In this document: piece by piece, positions 53,911 through 63,735 of the stretch
Layout of the letters: the number at the start of each line of letters is the position of its first letter
Position numbering within the stretch: position 1 is the first letter of the stretch
NCBI RefSeq assembly: GCF_004358185.1
Contig: NZ_SMUV01000067.1
Coordinates: 98,787-162,786 of the forward strand
Direction: 5' to 3'
DNA from: Antarcticimicrobium luteum
GTDB taxonomy: Bacteria > Pseudomonadota > Alphaproteobacteria > Rhodobacterales > Rhodobacteraceae
DNA: 64,000 nt
Position numbers and translations under genes: made by a program
The notes under the pieces: generated by a model
Seen by the model: the letters and a program-made list of their open reading frames with translations, nothing else
Told to the model about the DNA's origin: nothing
The model's database searches: none

Positions 53911-54606
53911 TCAGCGCGTCGGCAACTCTGCCAGGATCGCCTGCGCCGCGCGGCGCGGATCCCCGGCCTGCCAGACAGGGCGGCCCACCACGATGTGATC
54001 GGCCCCGGCCGCGATCGCGCTCGCCGGCGTCGCCACCCGCTTCTGATCGCCCAGGGCGGCACCCGCGGGGCGCACCCCCGGGGTCACGATCAGCCGGCCC
54101 TGCGCCTGCGGCAGCGCCCGGATCGCGGCGGCCTCCTGCGGACTGGCGATCACCCCGTCGGCGCCCGCCTCCAGCGCCCGCGCGGCGCGTTCCACCACCA
54201 GATCAGCGACATCGCCCGGCTTGATCAGCGCCGCGTCCAGATCGCCGCGGTCGAGCGAGGTCAGGATGGTCACCGCCAGGATCTTCAGATCCTTGCCCGC
54301 CGCGCCCTCCTTGGCGGCGCGCACCACATGCGGGTCGCCATGCACAGTCAGGAAATCCAGGTCGAACTGCGCCAGCCCCCGCACCGCCGCCTCGACCGTG
54401 GCGCCGATGTCGAACAGCTTCATGTCCAGAAAGATGCGCTTGCCGTGCTCGGCGATCAGCTCATGCGCCAGGCCCAGACCGCCCCCGGTCAGCATCCCCA
54501 GCCCGATCTTGTAAAAGTTTACGGCGTCGCCCAGCTTTTCGGTAAGTTCCAGCGCCTGGATGGCATTGGGCACGTCCAGGGCAACGATCAGGCGGTCATC
54601 GGACAT
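53911..54606 (-). CDS. pyrF: Orotidine 5'-phosphate decarboxylase
   Basis: PyrF decarboxylates OMP to UMP, the last step of de novo pyrimidine synthesis. The 231-residue product has the first-strand LIVALDVPN, the catalytic FLDMKLFDIGATV (the D-x-K-x-x-D-I signature), VTPGVRPAG and VVGRPVW, the phosphate-binding end of the barrel. The ATG at 54606 gives the normal family length. It is transcribed alone on the minus strand. Confidence 0.97.
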   Translation of the reverse strand: MSDDRLIVALDVPNAIQALELTEKLGDAVNFYKIGLGMLTGGGLGLAHELIAEHGKRIFLDMKLFDIGATVEAAVRGLAQFDLDFLTVHGDPHVVRAAKEGAAGKDLKILAVTILTSLDRGDLDAALIKPGDVADLVVERAARALEAGADGVIASPQEAAAIRALPQAQGRLIVTPGVRPAGAALGDQKRVATPASAIAAGADHIVVGRPVWQAGDPRRAAQAILAELPTR

Positions 54607-54725
54607 CGGGTGTCTCCTCGGGTCTGCGGGCGGCCCTTCTCTAGGCCGCTCAGCCTGCCCGCACAAGAGAAAGCCGGCCTTTGCCCAACCCGTACCCACC
54701 CCGTACCCGGCCCGCTCCCGGCCAG

Positions 54726-54980
54726 TCAGGCCGCGGCCAGCCCGTCGGCGAATTCCAGCCGCGTGCGGCCGGCGCGAAACTCCGGCATCCGCCGCATCTG
54801 ACGCAGCGCGTCGCCCAGGAACGCCGCCCGCCGCGCCTCGGCGCCGGTCTCCTCGGCCAGTTCCACGGCACAGAACAGGGTTACGATCCGGTCAGCCAGC
54901 GTCAGACAGACATGGGCCAGATGCCGCGCCTGCTTGGGGCAATAGCCGTCGGATGAAATTTCGATATCGGTGATTTGCAT
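54726..54980 (-). CDS. Small conserved-looking hypothetical protein
   Basis: An 84-residue acidic, probably helical protein beginning MQITDIEISSDGYCPKQARHLAHVCL. I do not recognise a domain. GGAGGC lies at good spacing before the ATG at 54980, and the composition matches the neighbouring genes, so I accept it as real. It is divergent from clpB across 236 bases and lies upstream of pyrF on the same strand (119-base gap). Confidence 0.6.
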   Translation of the reverse strand: MQITDIEISSDGYCPKQARHLAHVCLTLADRIVTLFCAVELAEETGAEARRAAFLGDALRQMRRMPEFRAGRTRLEFADGLAAA

Positions 54981-55111
54981 GCCTGCCTCCTGTTTTGCTC
55001 CGGTATCGACCGCGATTGGCGCAGGAATGAGGCGGCGCGCGGGAAAATCCGCGGCGCCTATTCCCTGGACCGTAATCCCCGGCAGTCGCGGCGAAATCCC
55101 GATCACGGGGA

Positions 55112-55139
55112 CTTGAACTGCGCCGGCCCCTTCCCAAAT
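55112..55139 (+). promoter_or_regulatory. Candidate heat-shock (RpoH) promoter of clpB
   Basis: CTTGAA (55112-55117) followed after 15 bases by CCCAAAT (55133-55139) resembles the RpoH -35/-10 pair that drives clpB in proteobacteria. It lies 78 bases before the start codon. The -10 match is only partial. Confidence 0.4.
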
Positions 55140-55216
55140 TGGAATGCGAGGCCCGACCCCTGGTGCGCCGCGATGCGGGCGCTGGACCTTCCGGGCGCTT
55201 GATAAAGGAGAGACGC

Positions 55217-57835
55217 ATGGACTTGAACAAGTTCACCGAGCGTGCACGCGGCTTCGTGCAGGCGGCACAGACCATCGCGATGCGCGAAGAGCACCAGCGA
55301 CTGGCCCCCGAACACCTTCTCAAGGCATTGATGGACGACGATCAGGGGCTGGCCAGCAACCTGATCCAGCGCGCTGGCGGCGCCCCCGCCCGCGTGGTCG
55401 AGGCGCTGGACGTCGCGATCAACAAGATTCCCAAGGTCAGCGGCGACGCCGGCCAGATCTATCTCGACACCCAGACTGCCAAGGTGCTGGACGAGGCCGA
55501 GAAGGTCGCCAAGAAGGCCGGCGACAGCTTCGTGCCCGTCGAACGCATCCTGATGGCGCTCTGCATGGTCAAATCCCCCGCCAAAGAGGCGCTGGAGGCC
55601 GGCGCCGTGACCGCCCAGAAGCTGAACGAGGCGATCAACGACATCCGCAAGGGCCGCACCGCCGACACGGCGAACGCCGAAGAAGGCTATGACGCGCTCA
55701 AGAAATACGCCCGCGACCTGACCGAGGCGGCGCGCGAGGGAAAGATCGACCCGATCATCGGCCGCGACGACGAGATCCGCCGCTCGATGCAGGTGCTGTC
55801 GCGCCGGACCAAGAACAACCCGGTCCTGATCGGCGAGCCCGGCGTCGGCAAGACCGCCATCGCCGAGGGCATGGCCCTGCGCATCATCAACGGCGACGTT
55901 CCCGAAAGCCTCAAGAACAAGAAACTGCTGGCGCTGGACATGGGGGCGCTGATCGCCGGTGCGAAATACCGCGGCGAATTCGAGGAGCGCCTCAAGGCCA
56001 TCCTGAAAGAGATCGAGGCCGCCGCCGGCGAGGTCATCCTCTTCATCGACGAGATGCACACCCTCGTCGGCGCCGGCAAATCCGACGGCGCGATGGATGC
56101 CGCCAACCTGATCAAGCCTGCTCTGGCGCGCGGCGAGCTGCACTGCATCGGCGCCACCACGCTGGATGAATACCGCAAATACGTCGAAAAGGACGCCGCC
56201 CTCGCCCGCCGGTTCCAGCCGGTGATGGTGACCGAGCCCACCGTCGAGGACACCATCAGCATCCTGCGCGGCATCAAGGAGAAGTACGAGCTGCACCACG
56301 GCGTGCGCATCTCCGACTCGGCGCTGGTGGCGGCCGCGACCCTGTCGCACCGCTACATCACCGACCGTTTCCTGCCCGACAAGGCGATCGACCTTGTCGA
56401 CGAGGCCGCCTCGCGCCTGCGCATGGAGGTGGACAGCAAACCCGAAGAGCTCGACCAACTCGACCGCCAGATCCTGCAATTGCAGATCGAGGAACAGGCG
56501 CTTAAGCTCGAGGATGACACCGCCGCGCGCGACCGGCTGGAAACCCTGCAAAAGGATCTCGCCGATCTGCAGGAACGCTCCGCCGAGATGACCGCCCAGT
56601 GGCAGGCCGAGCGCGACAAGCTGGCCGGCGCCCGCGATCTCAAGGAACAGCTCGACCGCGCCCGCGCCGATCTGGAGATTGCCAAGCGCGAGGGCAACCT
56701 CGCTAAGGCCGGCGAGCTGTCCTACGGTGTGATCCCGCAACTGGAAAAACAGCTCGCCGAGGCCGAACAGGCCGAGGACGAGGACATGATGGTCGAAGAG
56801 GCTGTCCGCCCCGAGCAGATCGCGGCGGTGGTCGAACGCTGGACCGGCATTCCCACCTCCAAGATGCTGGAGGGCGAGCGCGAGAAGCTTCTGCGCATGG
56901 AGGACGAGCTGCACAAGCGCGTCATCGGCCAGGACGCCGCCGTCCGCGCGGTGGCCAACGCCGTGCGCCGGGCGCGTGCCGGGCTCAACGACGAGGGGCG
57001 CCCGCTGGGCTCCTTCCTGTTCCTCGGGCCGACCGGCGTCGGCAAGACCGAGCTGACCAAGGCGGTGGCCAACTATCTGTTCGACGACGACAACGCGATG
57101 GTCCGCATCGACATGTCCGAGTTCATGGAGAAACACGCCGTCGCCCGGCTGATCGGCGCGCCTCCGGGCTATGTCGGCTATGACGAGGGCGGTGTGCTGA
57201 CCGAGGCGGTCCGCCGCCGGCCCTATCAGGTCGTGCTGTTCGACGAGGTCGAGAAGGCCCACCCGGACGTCTTCAACGTGCTGTTGCAGGTGCTCGACGA
57301 CGGCGTGCTCACCGACGGGCACGGCCGCACCGTCGATTTCAAGCAGACGCTGATCGTGCTGACCTCGAACCTCGGCAGCCAGGCGCTCAGCCAACTGCCC
57401 GAGGGGGCCGACGGCGCCCAGGCGCGGCGCGACGTGATGGATGCGGTGCGGGCGCATTTCCGCCCCGAATTCCTGAACCGTCTGGACGAGACCATCATCT
57501 TCGACCGGCTCAGCCGCGACAACATGAGCGCCATCGTGAACATCCAGATCGGTCTGCTGCAAAAGCGGCTGGCCGGGCGCAAGATCGCGCTCGAACTGGA
57601 CGAGGGCGCGCTCAAATGGCTGGCCGACGAAGGCTATGACCCGGTGTTCGGCGCCCGCCCGCTCAAGCGGGTGATCCAGACCGCGCTGCAGAATCCCCTG
57701 GCCGAGATGCTGCTGGCCGGCGACGTCAAGGATGGCGATACCCTCCCGGTCACCGCCGGGGCCGAGGGGCTGATCATCGGCGAGCGGGTGGGGGCCAGCA
57801 ACCGGCCCAAACCGGACGACGCCGTGGTGCACTGA
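55217..57835 (+). CDS. clpB: ATP-dependent protein disaggregase ClpB
   Basis: ClpB is the hexameric AAA+ chaperone that works with DnaK to rescue aggregated proteins. The 872-residue protein has the N-terminal Clp repeat domain (about residues 1-145), first ATPase domain with Walker A GEPGVGKT and Walker [10 protein letters not shown], the coiled-coil M domain (about 400-525, rich in Leu/Glu/Asp) and the second ATPase domain with GPTGVGKT and [20 protein letters not shown] is the pore loop. AAAGGAG precedes the ATG at 55217. The length is normal for the family. Confidence 0.98.
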   Translation: MDLNKFTERARGFVQAAQTIAMREEHQRLAPEHLLKALMDDDQGLASNLIQRAGGAPARVVEALDVAINKIPKVSGDAGQIYLDTQTAKVLDEAEKVAKKAGDSFVPVERILMALCMVKSPAKEALEAGAVTAQKLNEAINDIRKGRTADTANAEEGYDALKKYARDLTEAAREGKIDPIIGRDDEIRRSMQVLSRRTKNNPVLIGEPGVGKTAIAEGMALRIINGDVPESLKNKKLLALDMGALIAGAKYRGEFEERLKAILKEIEAAAGEVILFIDEMHTLVGAGKSDGAMDAANLIKPALARGELHCIGATTLDEYRKYVEKDAALARRFQPVMVTEPTVEDTISILRGIKEKYELHHGVRISDSALVAAATLSHRYITDRFLPDKAIDLVDEAASRLRMEVDSKPEELDQLDRQILQLQIEEQALKLEDDTAARDRLETLQKDLADLQERSAEMTAQWQAERDKLAGARDLKEQLDRARADLEIAKREGNLAKAGELSYGVIPQLEKQLAEAEQAEDEDMMVEEAVRPEQIAAVVERWTGIPTSKMLEGEREKLLRMEDELHKRVIGQDAAVRAVANAVRRARAGLNDEGRPLGSFLFLGPTGVGKTELTKAVANYLFDDDNAMVRIDMSEFMEKHAVARLIGAPPGYVGYDEGGVLTEAVRRRPYQVVLFDEVEKAHPDVFNVLLQVLDDGVLTDGHGRTVDFKQTLIVLTSNLGSQALSQLPEGADGAQARRDVMDAVRAHFRPEFLNRLDETIIFDRLSRDNMSAIVNIQIGLLQKRLAGRKIALELDEGALKWLADEGYDPVFGARPLKRVIQTALQNPLAEMLLAGDVKDGDTLPVTAGAEGLIIGERVGASNRPKPDDAVVH

Positions 57836-57857
57836 GCCTTCGGGCGATGAATTGAGC

Positions 57858-57886
57858 AAGGCCCGCCGGAAACGGCGGGCCTTTTT
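57858..57886 (+). terminator. Intrinsic terminator of clpB
   Basis: AAGGCCCGCCG (57858-57868) pairs with CGGCGGGCCTT (57873-57883) around a stable GAAA tetraloop, and the T-run extends to 57886. It lies 23 bases after the clpB stop codon. Confidence 0.93.
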
Positions 57887-58006
57887 CGTGGCGTTCTGTC
57901 ACCCCCGCCGCTCGCCGCTCGCCGCCCGCAGCTGTCCGGCGCTACGCCGCCGGCTCCGGTCGGGCGCCTCGGGCGGGGATATTTCCAGCCAGAAAGGGCC
58001 GCCGCC

Positions 58007-59623
58007 TCACAGGAATGCCAGCGGGTCGGTGACAATATCGGAACTGGCGAACAGGCTGGCGGTCAGGCTCACCGTGCCCAACACCGCGCCGCTGTCGGTA
58101 TCGCTCAGCGTCAGCACGGTGGTCGGTGTGCCGGTGGCTGTATTGATGCCGATGGAATAGCCGATCCCCTCGTCCAGCAGGATGCGGTCGCCGTCGGCGC
58201 CGTTGAACCCCTTGATGTAATCGTCGCCAAAGGCCGCCTTTTCGAACAAAAAGGCATCCGCCCCGATATTGGCGCGGTAGGTGTCGTCGCCCGCGCCGCC
58301 GATCAGCCGGTTGTCGCCGGCGCCGCCGTCCAGCTCATCGTCTCCCGCGCCGCCAAACAGGATGTCGTCGCCATCCTGACCGAACAGCCTGTCGTCGCCG
58401 TCGCCGCCCTCCAGCCTGTCCTGGCCATAGCCGCCGAAAAGCTGATCGTCGCCTGCGTCGCCCCGCAGCGTGTCGTCGTCATCCTCGCCATAGAGGCTGT
58501 CGTCGCCGCCGCCGCCGGACAGTTTGTCGTTTCCATAGCTGCCGGCCAGCGTGTCCCCGCCGCCGCCGCCGCGCAGCTTGTCGCCGTCATATCCGCCGTA
58601 GAGCTCATCGGCCCCGCCGCCGCCGGTCAGGCGGTCCTTGCCGCTGCCGCCGTACAGCTTGTCATGGCCGCCGTCGCCACCCAACCGGTCATCGCCTTCG
58701 TCGCCGCTCAGCACGTCGTCATCCGCGTTTCCGCGCAGGCGGTCGTCGCCCTCGCCGCCATAAAGCGTGTCGGCACCCTCGCCGCCCAGCAAAAGGTCGC
58801 GGCCCGCGTCGCCGCGCAGGGTATCGACGCCCGAATGCCCGCGCAGCACATCGTTGCCGTAGGATCCCGAAAGGCTGTCGTCCCCGCCACCGCCGCCCAG
58901 GGTGTCGTCGCCGTCGCCACCGTTCAGGCTGTCGTCGCCGGCCTCGCCATCCAGCCTGTCGTCGCCGCTGTCGCCGTACATCGTATCGTCGCCGCTGCCG
59001 CCGAAAAGGTCGTCGTCGCCGTGGCCGCCGTTGCCGTAATCGTTGCCGGCCCCGAGGAGCAGCGTGTCGTCCAGCTCCTCCCCGTCCACACGGTCGTCCG
59101 CTTCGGTCCCGAAATAATGCGACGCCCCGCCGGACAGGTAGTACGTCAGCCAGTGGGCAAGCTGCTCCAGCGTCGCATTGGCGTCGCCGTCCTCGTTATA
59201 GACGCGGCCGTCACTGATCTCGAAGCCGATGTGAAAAATGCCATCGAACACCGTGTTGACCAGATTCCGGGCCTCCAGGTATCCGTTGCCGCCATCGTTC
59301 TGGACCAGGTGAAAGCCCCATTCCTCGCCCCCTTCGTCGTCACCGTGCAGTTCGACGAACCTGGCATAGCGGGCCGGGCGTTCGGCGTCGCGGATATAGG
59401 CGTTGATCGCATAGACGTCATCGATGTCGATCCCCCCGTCGTCGAAAAGCTTGCCGTCCTCTATCGCGGCGAGGATCAGCTTGTTGATCTCATTCGCCGC
59501 CCGCGCCCCGCCTTCGATATCGCTGGCGGAAATGCTCCGGTTCAGGCCCGCGTTGTCCAGAATTTCGGTGACGATCTCATCCAGCCCGGTCCCGGTGGTG
59601 CCGCCGGTCAGTTTCTTTGCCAT
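58007..59623 (-). CDS. RTX calcium-binding protein with 28 tandem nonapeptides
   Basis: A 538-residue acidic protein. Residues about 10-180 form a non-repetitive N-terminal domain (DDVYAINAYIRD, FVELHGDDEGGEEWGFHLVQND, FDGIFHIGFEI) I have seen only with RTX repeats. Residues about 200-450 are 28 uninterrupted GGxGxDxLx units that fold into a calcium beta-roll. The last 80 residues lack repeats and end in hydrophobic/Asp-Ser-rich sequence typical of type I secretion signals (DIVTDPLAFL). No N-terminal signal peptide. The ATG at 59623 starts the recognisable domain, with GAGAGAAC upstream. No secretion genes are nearby. Confidence 0.92.
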   Translation of the reverse strand: MAKKLTGGTTGTGLDEIVTEILDNAGLNRSISASDIEGGARAANEINKLILAAIEDGKLFDDGGIDIDDVYAINAYIRDAERPARYARFVELHGDDEGGEEWGFHLVQNDGGNGYLEARNLVNTVFDGIFHIGFEISDGRVYNEDGDANATLEQLAHWLTYYLSGGASHYFGTEADDRVDGEELDDTLLLGAGNDYGNGGHGDDDLFGGSGDDTMYGDSGDDRLDGEAGDDSLNGGDGDDTLGGGGGDDSLSGSYGNDVLRGHSGVDTLRGDAGRDLLLGGEGADTLYGGEGDDRLRGNADDDVLSGDEGDDRLGGDGGHDKLYGGSGKDRLTGGGGADELYGGYDGDKLRGGGGGDTLAGSYGNDKLSGGGGDDSLYGEDDDDTLRGDAGDDQLFGGYGQDRLEGGDGDDRLFGQDGDDILFGGAGDDELDGGAGDNRLIGGAGDDTYRANIGADAFLFEKAAFGDDYIKGFNGADGDRILLDEGIGYSIGINTATGTPTTVLTLSDTDSGAVLGTVSLTASLFASSDIVTDPLAFL

Positions 59624-60051
59624 GTGACGTTCTCTCGTGTTTATCCCGTGTACGTGAAATGCGCGTTGCGCGCAGATGGTCGCCCCCGAGCTTGCACGGG
59701 GGTTTGCGGCAGAAATCGAATGAATTTGTGGCGAAAACCTGGCGGACTGAACGCTCGGCGAGAGCCTGCCAAACCGGCACCGCGTCGGTGCCCTGCGTCC
59801 CCCCTCGCTCCGGTCTTGAAGGCGGGTGTTCGCGGCGTCCTGGGGGTGCTGCCCCGGGGGCGGACCCCGGCGCAGTGCGATCTCGTCGGGGTGAGCCGGC
59901 GGCGCGATTAACCTTTCGAATCGTTCGCCGGCACCGCCGGGGCCGAACCGTACAAAACCGCCCGAAATTTCCCCGAACCGGCCCGGGGCGGGTCTGGCGT
60001 TGGGGTGCAGCCTGTACGAAACCCGCCTCAAACTCCCCGGTTTGCCCCATG
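59624..60051. other. Gene-free stretch upstream of RTX gene
   Basis: No reading frame here is convincing. It must hold the RTX promoter. Stem-loops are present at 59660-59674 (TGCGCG-TTG-CGCGCA), 59683-59702 (CCCCCG...CGGGGG) and 59776-59792 (GGCACCG-CGT-CGGTGCC). None has a T-run. Function unknown. Confidence 0.5.
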
Positions 60052-60082
60052 AAAAAGGGGCGGACCATGGCTGGTCCGCCCC
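60052..60082 (-). terminator. Intrinsic terminator of DUF302 gene
   Basis: GGGGCGGACCA (60057-60067) pairs with TGGTCCGCCCC (60072-60082), a perfect 11-bp stem with a 4-base loop; read on the minus strand it ends in TTTTT. It lies 27 bases after the DUF302 stop. Confidence 0.88.
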
Positions 60083-60109
60083 TGATTCAGCTGGTTGAGG
60101 CGGCGGGCG

Positions 60110-60550
60110 CTACTCGCCCAGGGCCGTTTTGACGATGCCGTCCAGCATCGCCTGGACCTCCTGCATCGCCCCCTCGGGGAACTGGCGATAGCCCACGATC
60201 ACCTCGCCCGGCTTGTCCGCCAGCTCGGCCACGAAGACGTCATAGGGGCAGAAGACGATGTTCATCGGGTCGGCCTCCATCACGCTGCGCGACACCTTGG
60301 CCGAGCAGAAGGAATAGACATCCGCCTTTGTAAACAACACCTTGTCAGACCCAACATCGGCGCGGGTCCGCTCCAGCATCTCGCCGACATGGCTGACGTG
60401 ATCGACCACGAGGCCGGCGTCCAGGATCGCGTTCTCGACCCCGAAGGCGACGTCATCGAAACTCTGATCGGTGGTATAGCTCACCATCTCCTGCGCGGTC
60501 GCGACCTGCGCGGCCAGACCCAGCGCGGCGGCCAGAACGATTGCTCTCAT
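60110..60550 (-). CDS. Periplasmic DUF302 domain protein
   Basis: A 146-residue protein with a signal peptide (about residues 1-19, cleavage after VATAQ region) and a DUF302 domain: YTTDQSFDDVAFGVENAILDAGL near the start, KADVYSFCSAKVSRS in the middle, and PYDVFVAELADKPGEVIVGYRQFP near the end (split by eye). DUF302 forms a swapped dimer of unknown role. The ATG at 60550 follows GGGAGAGAAAG. It is divergent from the glutamate synthase-like gene across 111 bases. Confidence 0.85.
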   Translation of the reverse strand: MRAIVLAAALGLAAQVATAQEMVSYTTDQSFDDVAFGVENAILDAGLVVDHVSHVGEMLERTRADVGSDKVLFTKADVYSFCSAKVSRSVMEADPMNIVFCPYDVFVAELADKPGEVIVGYRQFPEGAMQEVQAMLDGIVKTALGE

Positions 60551-60661
60551 CTTTCTCTCCCCTACACAAAAGCGCGACTTGCCAGCCCCGCCAATCCCTT
60601 TCACTCTCAGGCTAACGGCTTGTTGTGCCTGGCGCAAAGTCAATCATATCGGAGTTTGTGA

Positions 60662-62155
60662 ATGAATATCGCGGTGAACGCTGTCGAGCTGCTGGCCTTC
60701 CTCTTTATCGCGCTGCTCGGCCTGCTCACGCTGGCGCTGGCGGTGCTCTTCGTGATCGACCGGCTCCAGACCGGTGACGCGATCCGGCGCAACTATCCGG
60801 TCATTGGCCGGTTTCGTTATCTTTTCAGCGCGTTGGGAGAATTCTTTCGCCAGTATTTCTTTGCCATGGACCGCGAGGAGATGCCCTTCAACCGGGCTCA
60901 GCGCGAATGGGTCACGCGCGCCTCGACCGGCGAAAGCAACACGGTCGCCTTCGGCTCGACCCGCAACCTCAGCATTCCGGGCACGGCGATTTTCGTCAAT
61001 GCGCCGTTTCCGCCCCTCAACGACCAATATGCCAGGACCGAGCCGATGTTGATCGGTCCCACCGCGCGCAGCCCATATCTTGCGCCGTCCTTCTTCAACA
61101 TCTCCGGCATGTCCTACGGCGCCATCTCCAAACCCGCGGTCGAGGCGCTGAGCCGTGGCGCGAAAGACGCGAACATATGGCTCAACACAGGCGAGGGGGC
61201 GCTGAGCCCGATGCACCTGGAGGGGGGCTGCGATCTGGTGTTCCAGATCGGCACCGCGAAATACGGGCTGCGCGACGCCGACGGCAAGCTGGACGATGAC
61301 AAGCTGCGCGCGATGGCCGCGCATGAAACCGTGCGCATGTTCGAGATCAAGCTCGCCCAAGGCGCCAAACCGGGTAAGGGCGGCATTCTGCCGGCGGCAA
61401 AGATCACCCCCGAGATCGCCCGTATCCGCCATATCCCGATGGGTCAGGACAGCCTCTCGCCCAACCGCCACCCGGAAGTGAACAGCTTTGACGAGCTGCT
61501 GGACATGATCGAACATGTGCGCGAGGTCACCGGCAAGCCGGTGGGGATCAAGACGGTGGCCGGATCGGAGGAGGTGTTCCGCGGCTTCTTCGACGCCATC
61601 GTCCGGCGCGGCGCCGACAGCGCGCCGGATTTCATCACCCTGGACGGCGGTGAGGGCGGCACCGGCGCAGCGCCGATGCCGCTGATCGATCTGGTCGGCA
61701 TGTCGGTGCGCGAGGCGCTGCCGGTGGTGGCCAATATCCGCGACGAGCACGGGCTGAAAGAGCGGGTGCGCCTGATCGCCAGCGGCAAGCTGATCAACCC
61801 CGGCGATGTCGCCTGGGCGTTGGCGGCTGGCGCCGATTTCGTCACCTCGGCGCGCGGCTTCATGTTCGCGCTGGGCTGCATCCAGGCGCTCAAGTGCAAC
61901 AAGAACACCTGCCCGACAGGCATCACCACCCATGACCCCCATCTGCAAAAGGGGCTGGTGGTCGACCGCAAATACACCCGCGTCGCCCGCTATGCCCGCG
62001 GCCTGATCGGTGAGGTCGAGACCATCGCCCATTCCGTCGGCGTAGCCGAACCGCGACTGATGCGGCGGCGCCACGTCCGCATCGTGCAGGCCGACGGCCA
62101 TTCGATCCCGATGAACGAGATCCTGCCAAGTTACAGCCCCGTCGCCGAAACGTGA
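60662..62155 (+). CDS. FMN-binding glutamate synthase-like protein, membrane-anchored
   Basis: A 497-residue protein with one or two N-terminal membrane helices (about residues 8-32) and the FMN/2-oxoglutarate-binding barrel of glutamate synthase large subunits. Visible are NISGMSYGAISKPAVEALSRGA, TLDGGEGGTGAAP (FMN binding) and CIQALKCNKNTCPTGI, whose three cysteines match the 3Fe-4S cluster. The amidotransferase and C-terminal GXGXG domains of GltB are missing, so it cannot use glutamine directly. The true substrate is unknown. GGAG lies 7 bases before the ATG. Confidence 0.88.
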   Translation: MNIAVNAVELLAFLFIALLGLLTLALAVLFVIDRLQTGDAIRRNYPVIGRFRYLFSALGEFFRQYFFAMDREEMPFNRAQREWVTRASTGESNTVAFGSTRNLSIPGTAIFVNAPFPPLNDQYARTEPMLIGPTARSPYLAPSFFNISGMSYGAISKPAVEALSRGAKDANIWLNTGEGALSPMHLEGGCDLVFQIGTAKYGLRDADGKLDDDKLRAMAAHETVRMFEIKLAQGAKPGKGGILPAAKITPEIARIRHIPMGQDSLSPNRHPEVNSFDELLDMIEHVREVTGKPVGIKTVAGSEEVFRGFFDAIVRRGADSAPDFITLDGGEGGTGAAPMPLIDLVGMSVREALPVVANIRDEHGLKERVRLIASGKLINPGDVAWALAAGADFVTSARGFMFALGCIQALKCNKNTCPTGITTHDPHLQKGLVVDRKYTRVARYARGLIGEVETIAHSVGVAEPRLMRRRHVRIVQADGHSIPMNEILPSYSPVAET

Positions 62156-62222
62156 GCGGGCGTGGTTTGGCGCGGGGCCTCCAACCGACTAGATCAGGGG
62201 AGGACAAACCAAGGGAGTGATC

Positions 62223-63131
62223 ATGGCCCATCGCTGGACAAACGACCTGACCCGCGCCGACGCGACCCCGGAATGGGCGTTTCTGAACCGCCGGCAGCTG
62301 ATGGCCGGCGCGGTCGCCGGGGCGGGGCTTGCCGCGCTGGGCGGGCCTGTACGGGCGGCGACCGAGGGGCTTGAGCCCAATTCCTGGGACGAGATCACCA
62401 ATTACTGCAACTACTATGAATTCGGCACCGGCAAGACCGATCCGGCTGCCAATGCCGGCGCGCTGACCACCGACCCCTGGCAGGTCAGGATCGACGGGCT
62501 GGTGGAGCGGTCGGGAACTTATGACCTAACCCAGATCCTCGATCAGGTGACGCTGGAAGAGCGGATCTATCGCTTTCGCTGCGTCGAGGCCTGGTCGATG
62601 GTGATCCCCTGGACCGGATTCGAGTTGGCCGATCTGCTCGAGATGGCCGGGGTGCAGGAGGGTGCCCGCTATGTCGCCTTCGAGACGCTCTATCGCCCCG
62701 AGGAGATGCCCGGCACCCGCTATCCGGTGCTGGACTGGCCCTACCGCGAGGGGCTGCGTCTGGATGAGGCGCGCCACCCGCTGACCATCATGGCCACCGG
62801 CCTTTACGGCAAGCCGCTGCCGAACCAGAACGGTGCGCCGCTGCGATTGGTGGTGCCGTGGAAATATGGATTCAAGTCGATCAAGTCGATTGTGCGCATC
62901 ACGCTGACCGAAGACGAACCCTATGCCACCTGGAACCGGACCAACCCCCGCGAATATGGCTTTTACAGCAATGTGAACCCCGAAGTGGACCATCCGCGCT
63001 GGAGCCAGGCCAGCGAACGGCGGGTGGGGGGCGGGCTGTTGTCCCGCCGCCAGCCGACGCTGATGTTCAACGGCTATGAAAACGAGGTCGCCTCTCTCTA
63101 CGAGGGGATGGACCTGGCAAAGCTGTTCTGA
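62223..63131 (+). CDS. msrP: Methionine sulfoxide reductase catalytic subunit MsrP
   Basis: MsrP is the periplasmic molybdopterin enzyme that repairs oxidised methionines in envelope proteins. The 302-residue precursor has a Tat signal with NRRQLMAGA, then the molybdopterin domain: [25 protein letters not shown] with the Mo-ligating Cys, and [11 protein letters not shown] near the C-terminus. AAGGGAG fits the ATG at 62223 better than a GTG at 62217. It is followed 1 base later by its membrane partner. Confidence 0.95.
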   Translation: MAHRWTNDLTRADATPEWAFLNRRQLMAGAVAGAGLAALGGPVRAATEGLEPNSWDEITNYCNYYEFGTGKTDPAANAGALTTDPWQVRIDGLVERSGTYDLTQILDQVTLEERIYRFRCVEAWSMVIPWTGFELADLLEMAGVQEGARYVAFETLYRPEEMPGTRYPVLDWPYREGLRLDEARHPLTIMATGLYGKPLPNQNGAPLRLVVPWKYGFKSIKSIVRITLTEDEPYATWNRTNPREYGFYSNVNPEVDHPRWSQASERRVGGGLLSRRQPTLMFNGYENEVASLYEGMDLAKLF

Positions 63132-63132
63132 G

Positions 63133-63735
63133 GTGATTGCCGATCGTCTCAATACCGGGTTGCGGCGCATTCCTGTCTGGGCCGTCTACCTGCTGGGGGC
63201 GCTGCCGGCGCCGGTCCTCTTCTACAGGGGGGCGACCGGCGGGCTGGGGGTGGAGCCGATCAAGGCGCTGGAGCATGAGCTGGGCGCGCTGGCGCTGCAG
63301 CTGCTGATCGCCGGACTGGCGGTCACGCCGCTGCGCCGCAGGCTGGGCGTGAACCTGATGAAGTTCCGCCGCGCCATCGGTCTGCTGTCTTTCTCTTACG
63401 TATGCCTGCACCTGCTCACCTGGCTTCTGCTGGATGTGCAGATCCCGGCGCAGATCTGGGGCGATATCGTCAAGCGTCCCTATATCACCGTGGGCATGGG
63501 GGCGCTGTTGCTTCTGCTGCCGCTGGCGCTGACCTCGAATACCGCCTCGGTGCGCCGGCTGGGACCGGCCTGGCGGCGGCTGCACCGGCTGGTCTATCCG
63601 GCGGTGCTGCTGGGCGCGGTGCACTTCGTGATGCTGCGCAAGGGGCTGCAGATCGAGCCGCTGATCTATCTGGGCCTGATCCTGGTTCTGCTGGCGCTGC
63701 GGGTGCCGGCCCGCCGCCTGACGCGCCCGGCCTGA
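63133..63735 (+). CDS. msrQ: Heme-binding membrane subunit MsrQ
   Basis: MsrQ passes quinol electrons to MsrP. The 200-residue protein has about six helices and the conserved VYLLGALPAPVLFYRGATGG, GVEPIKALEHELG and SYVCLHLLTW segments (the first and third supplying likely heme histidine context), then RRLHRLVYPAVLLGAVHF. The GTG at 63133 is the only start after the msrP stop that keeps the family N-terminus (IADRLNTGLRRIPVWAVY). It is translationally linked to msrP. Confidence 0.94.
   Translation: MIADRLNTGLRRIPVWAVYLLGALPAPVLFYRGATGGLGVEPIKALEHELGALALQLLIAGLAVTPLRRRLGVNLMKFRRAIGLLSFSYVCLHLLTWLLLDVQIPAQIWGDIVKRPYITVGMGALLLLLPLALTSNTASVRRLGPAWRRLHRLVYPAVLLGAVHFVMLRKGLQIEPLIYLGLILVLLALRVPARRLTRPA

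Noticed and set aside
58664..59911. A 415-codon open frame on the plus strand through the RTX gene
   Set aside because: It is the antisense of the GGxGxDxLx repeats, whose codon pattern keeps the opposite strand open. Its Val/Ala/Gln-rich translation resembles no protein, and it has no supported start.
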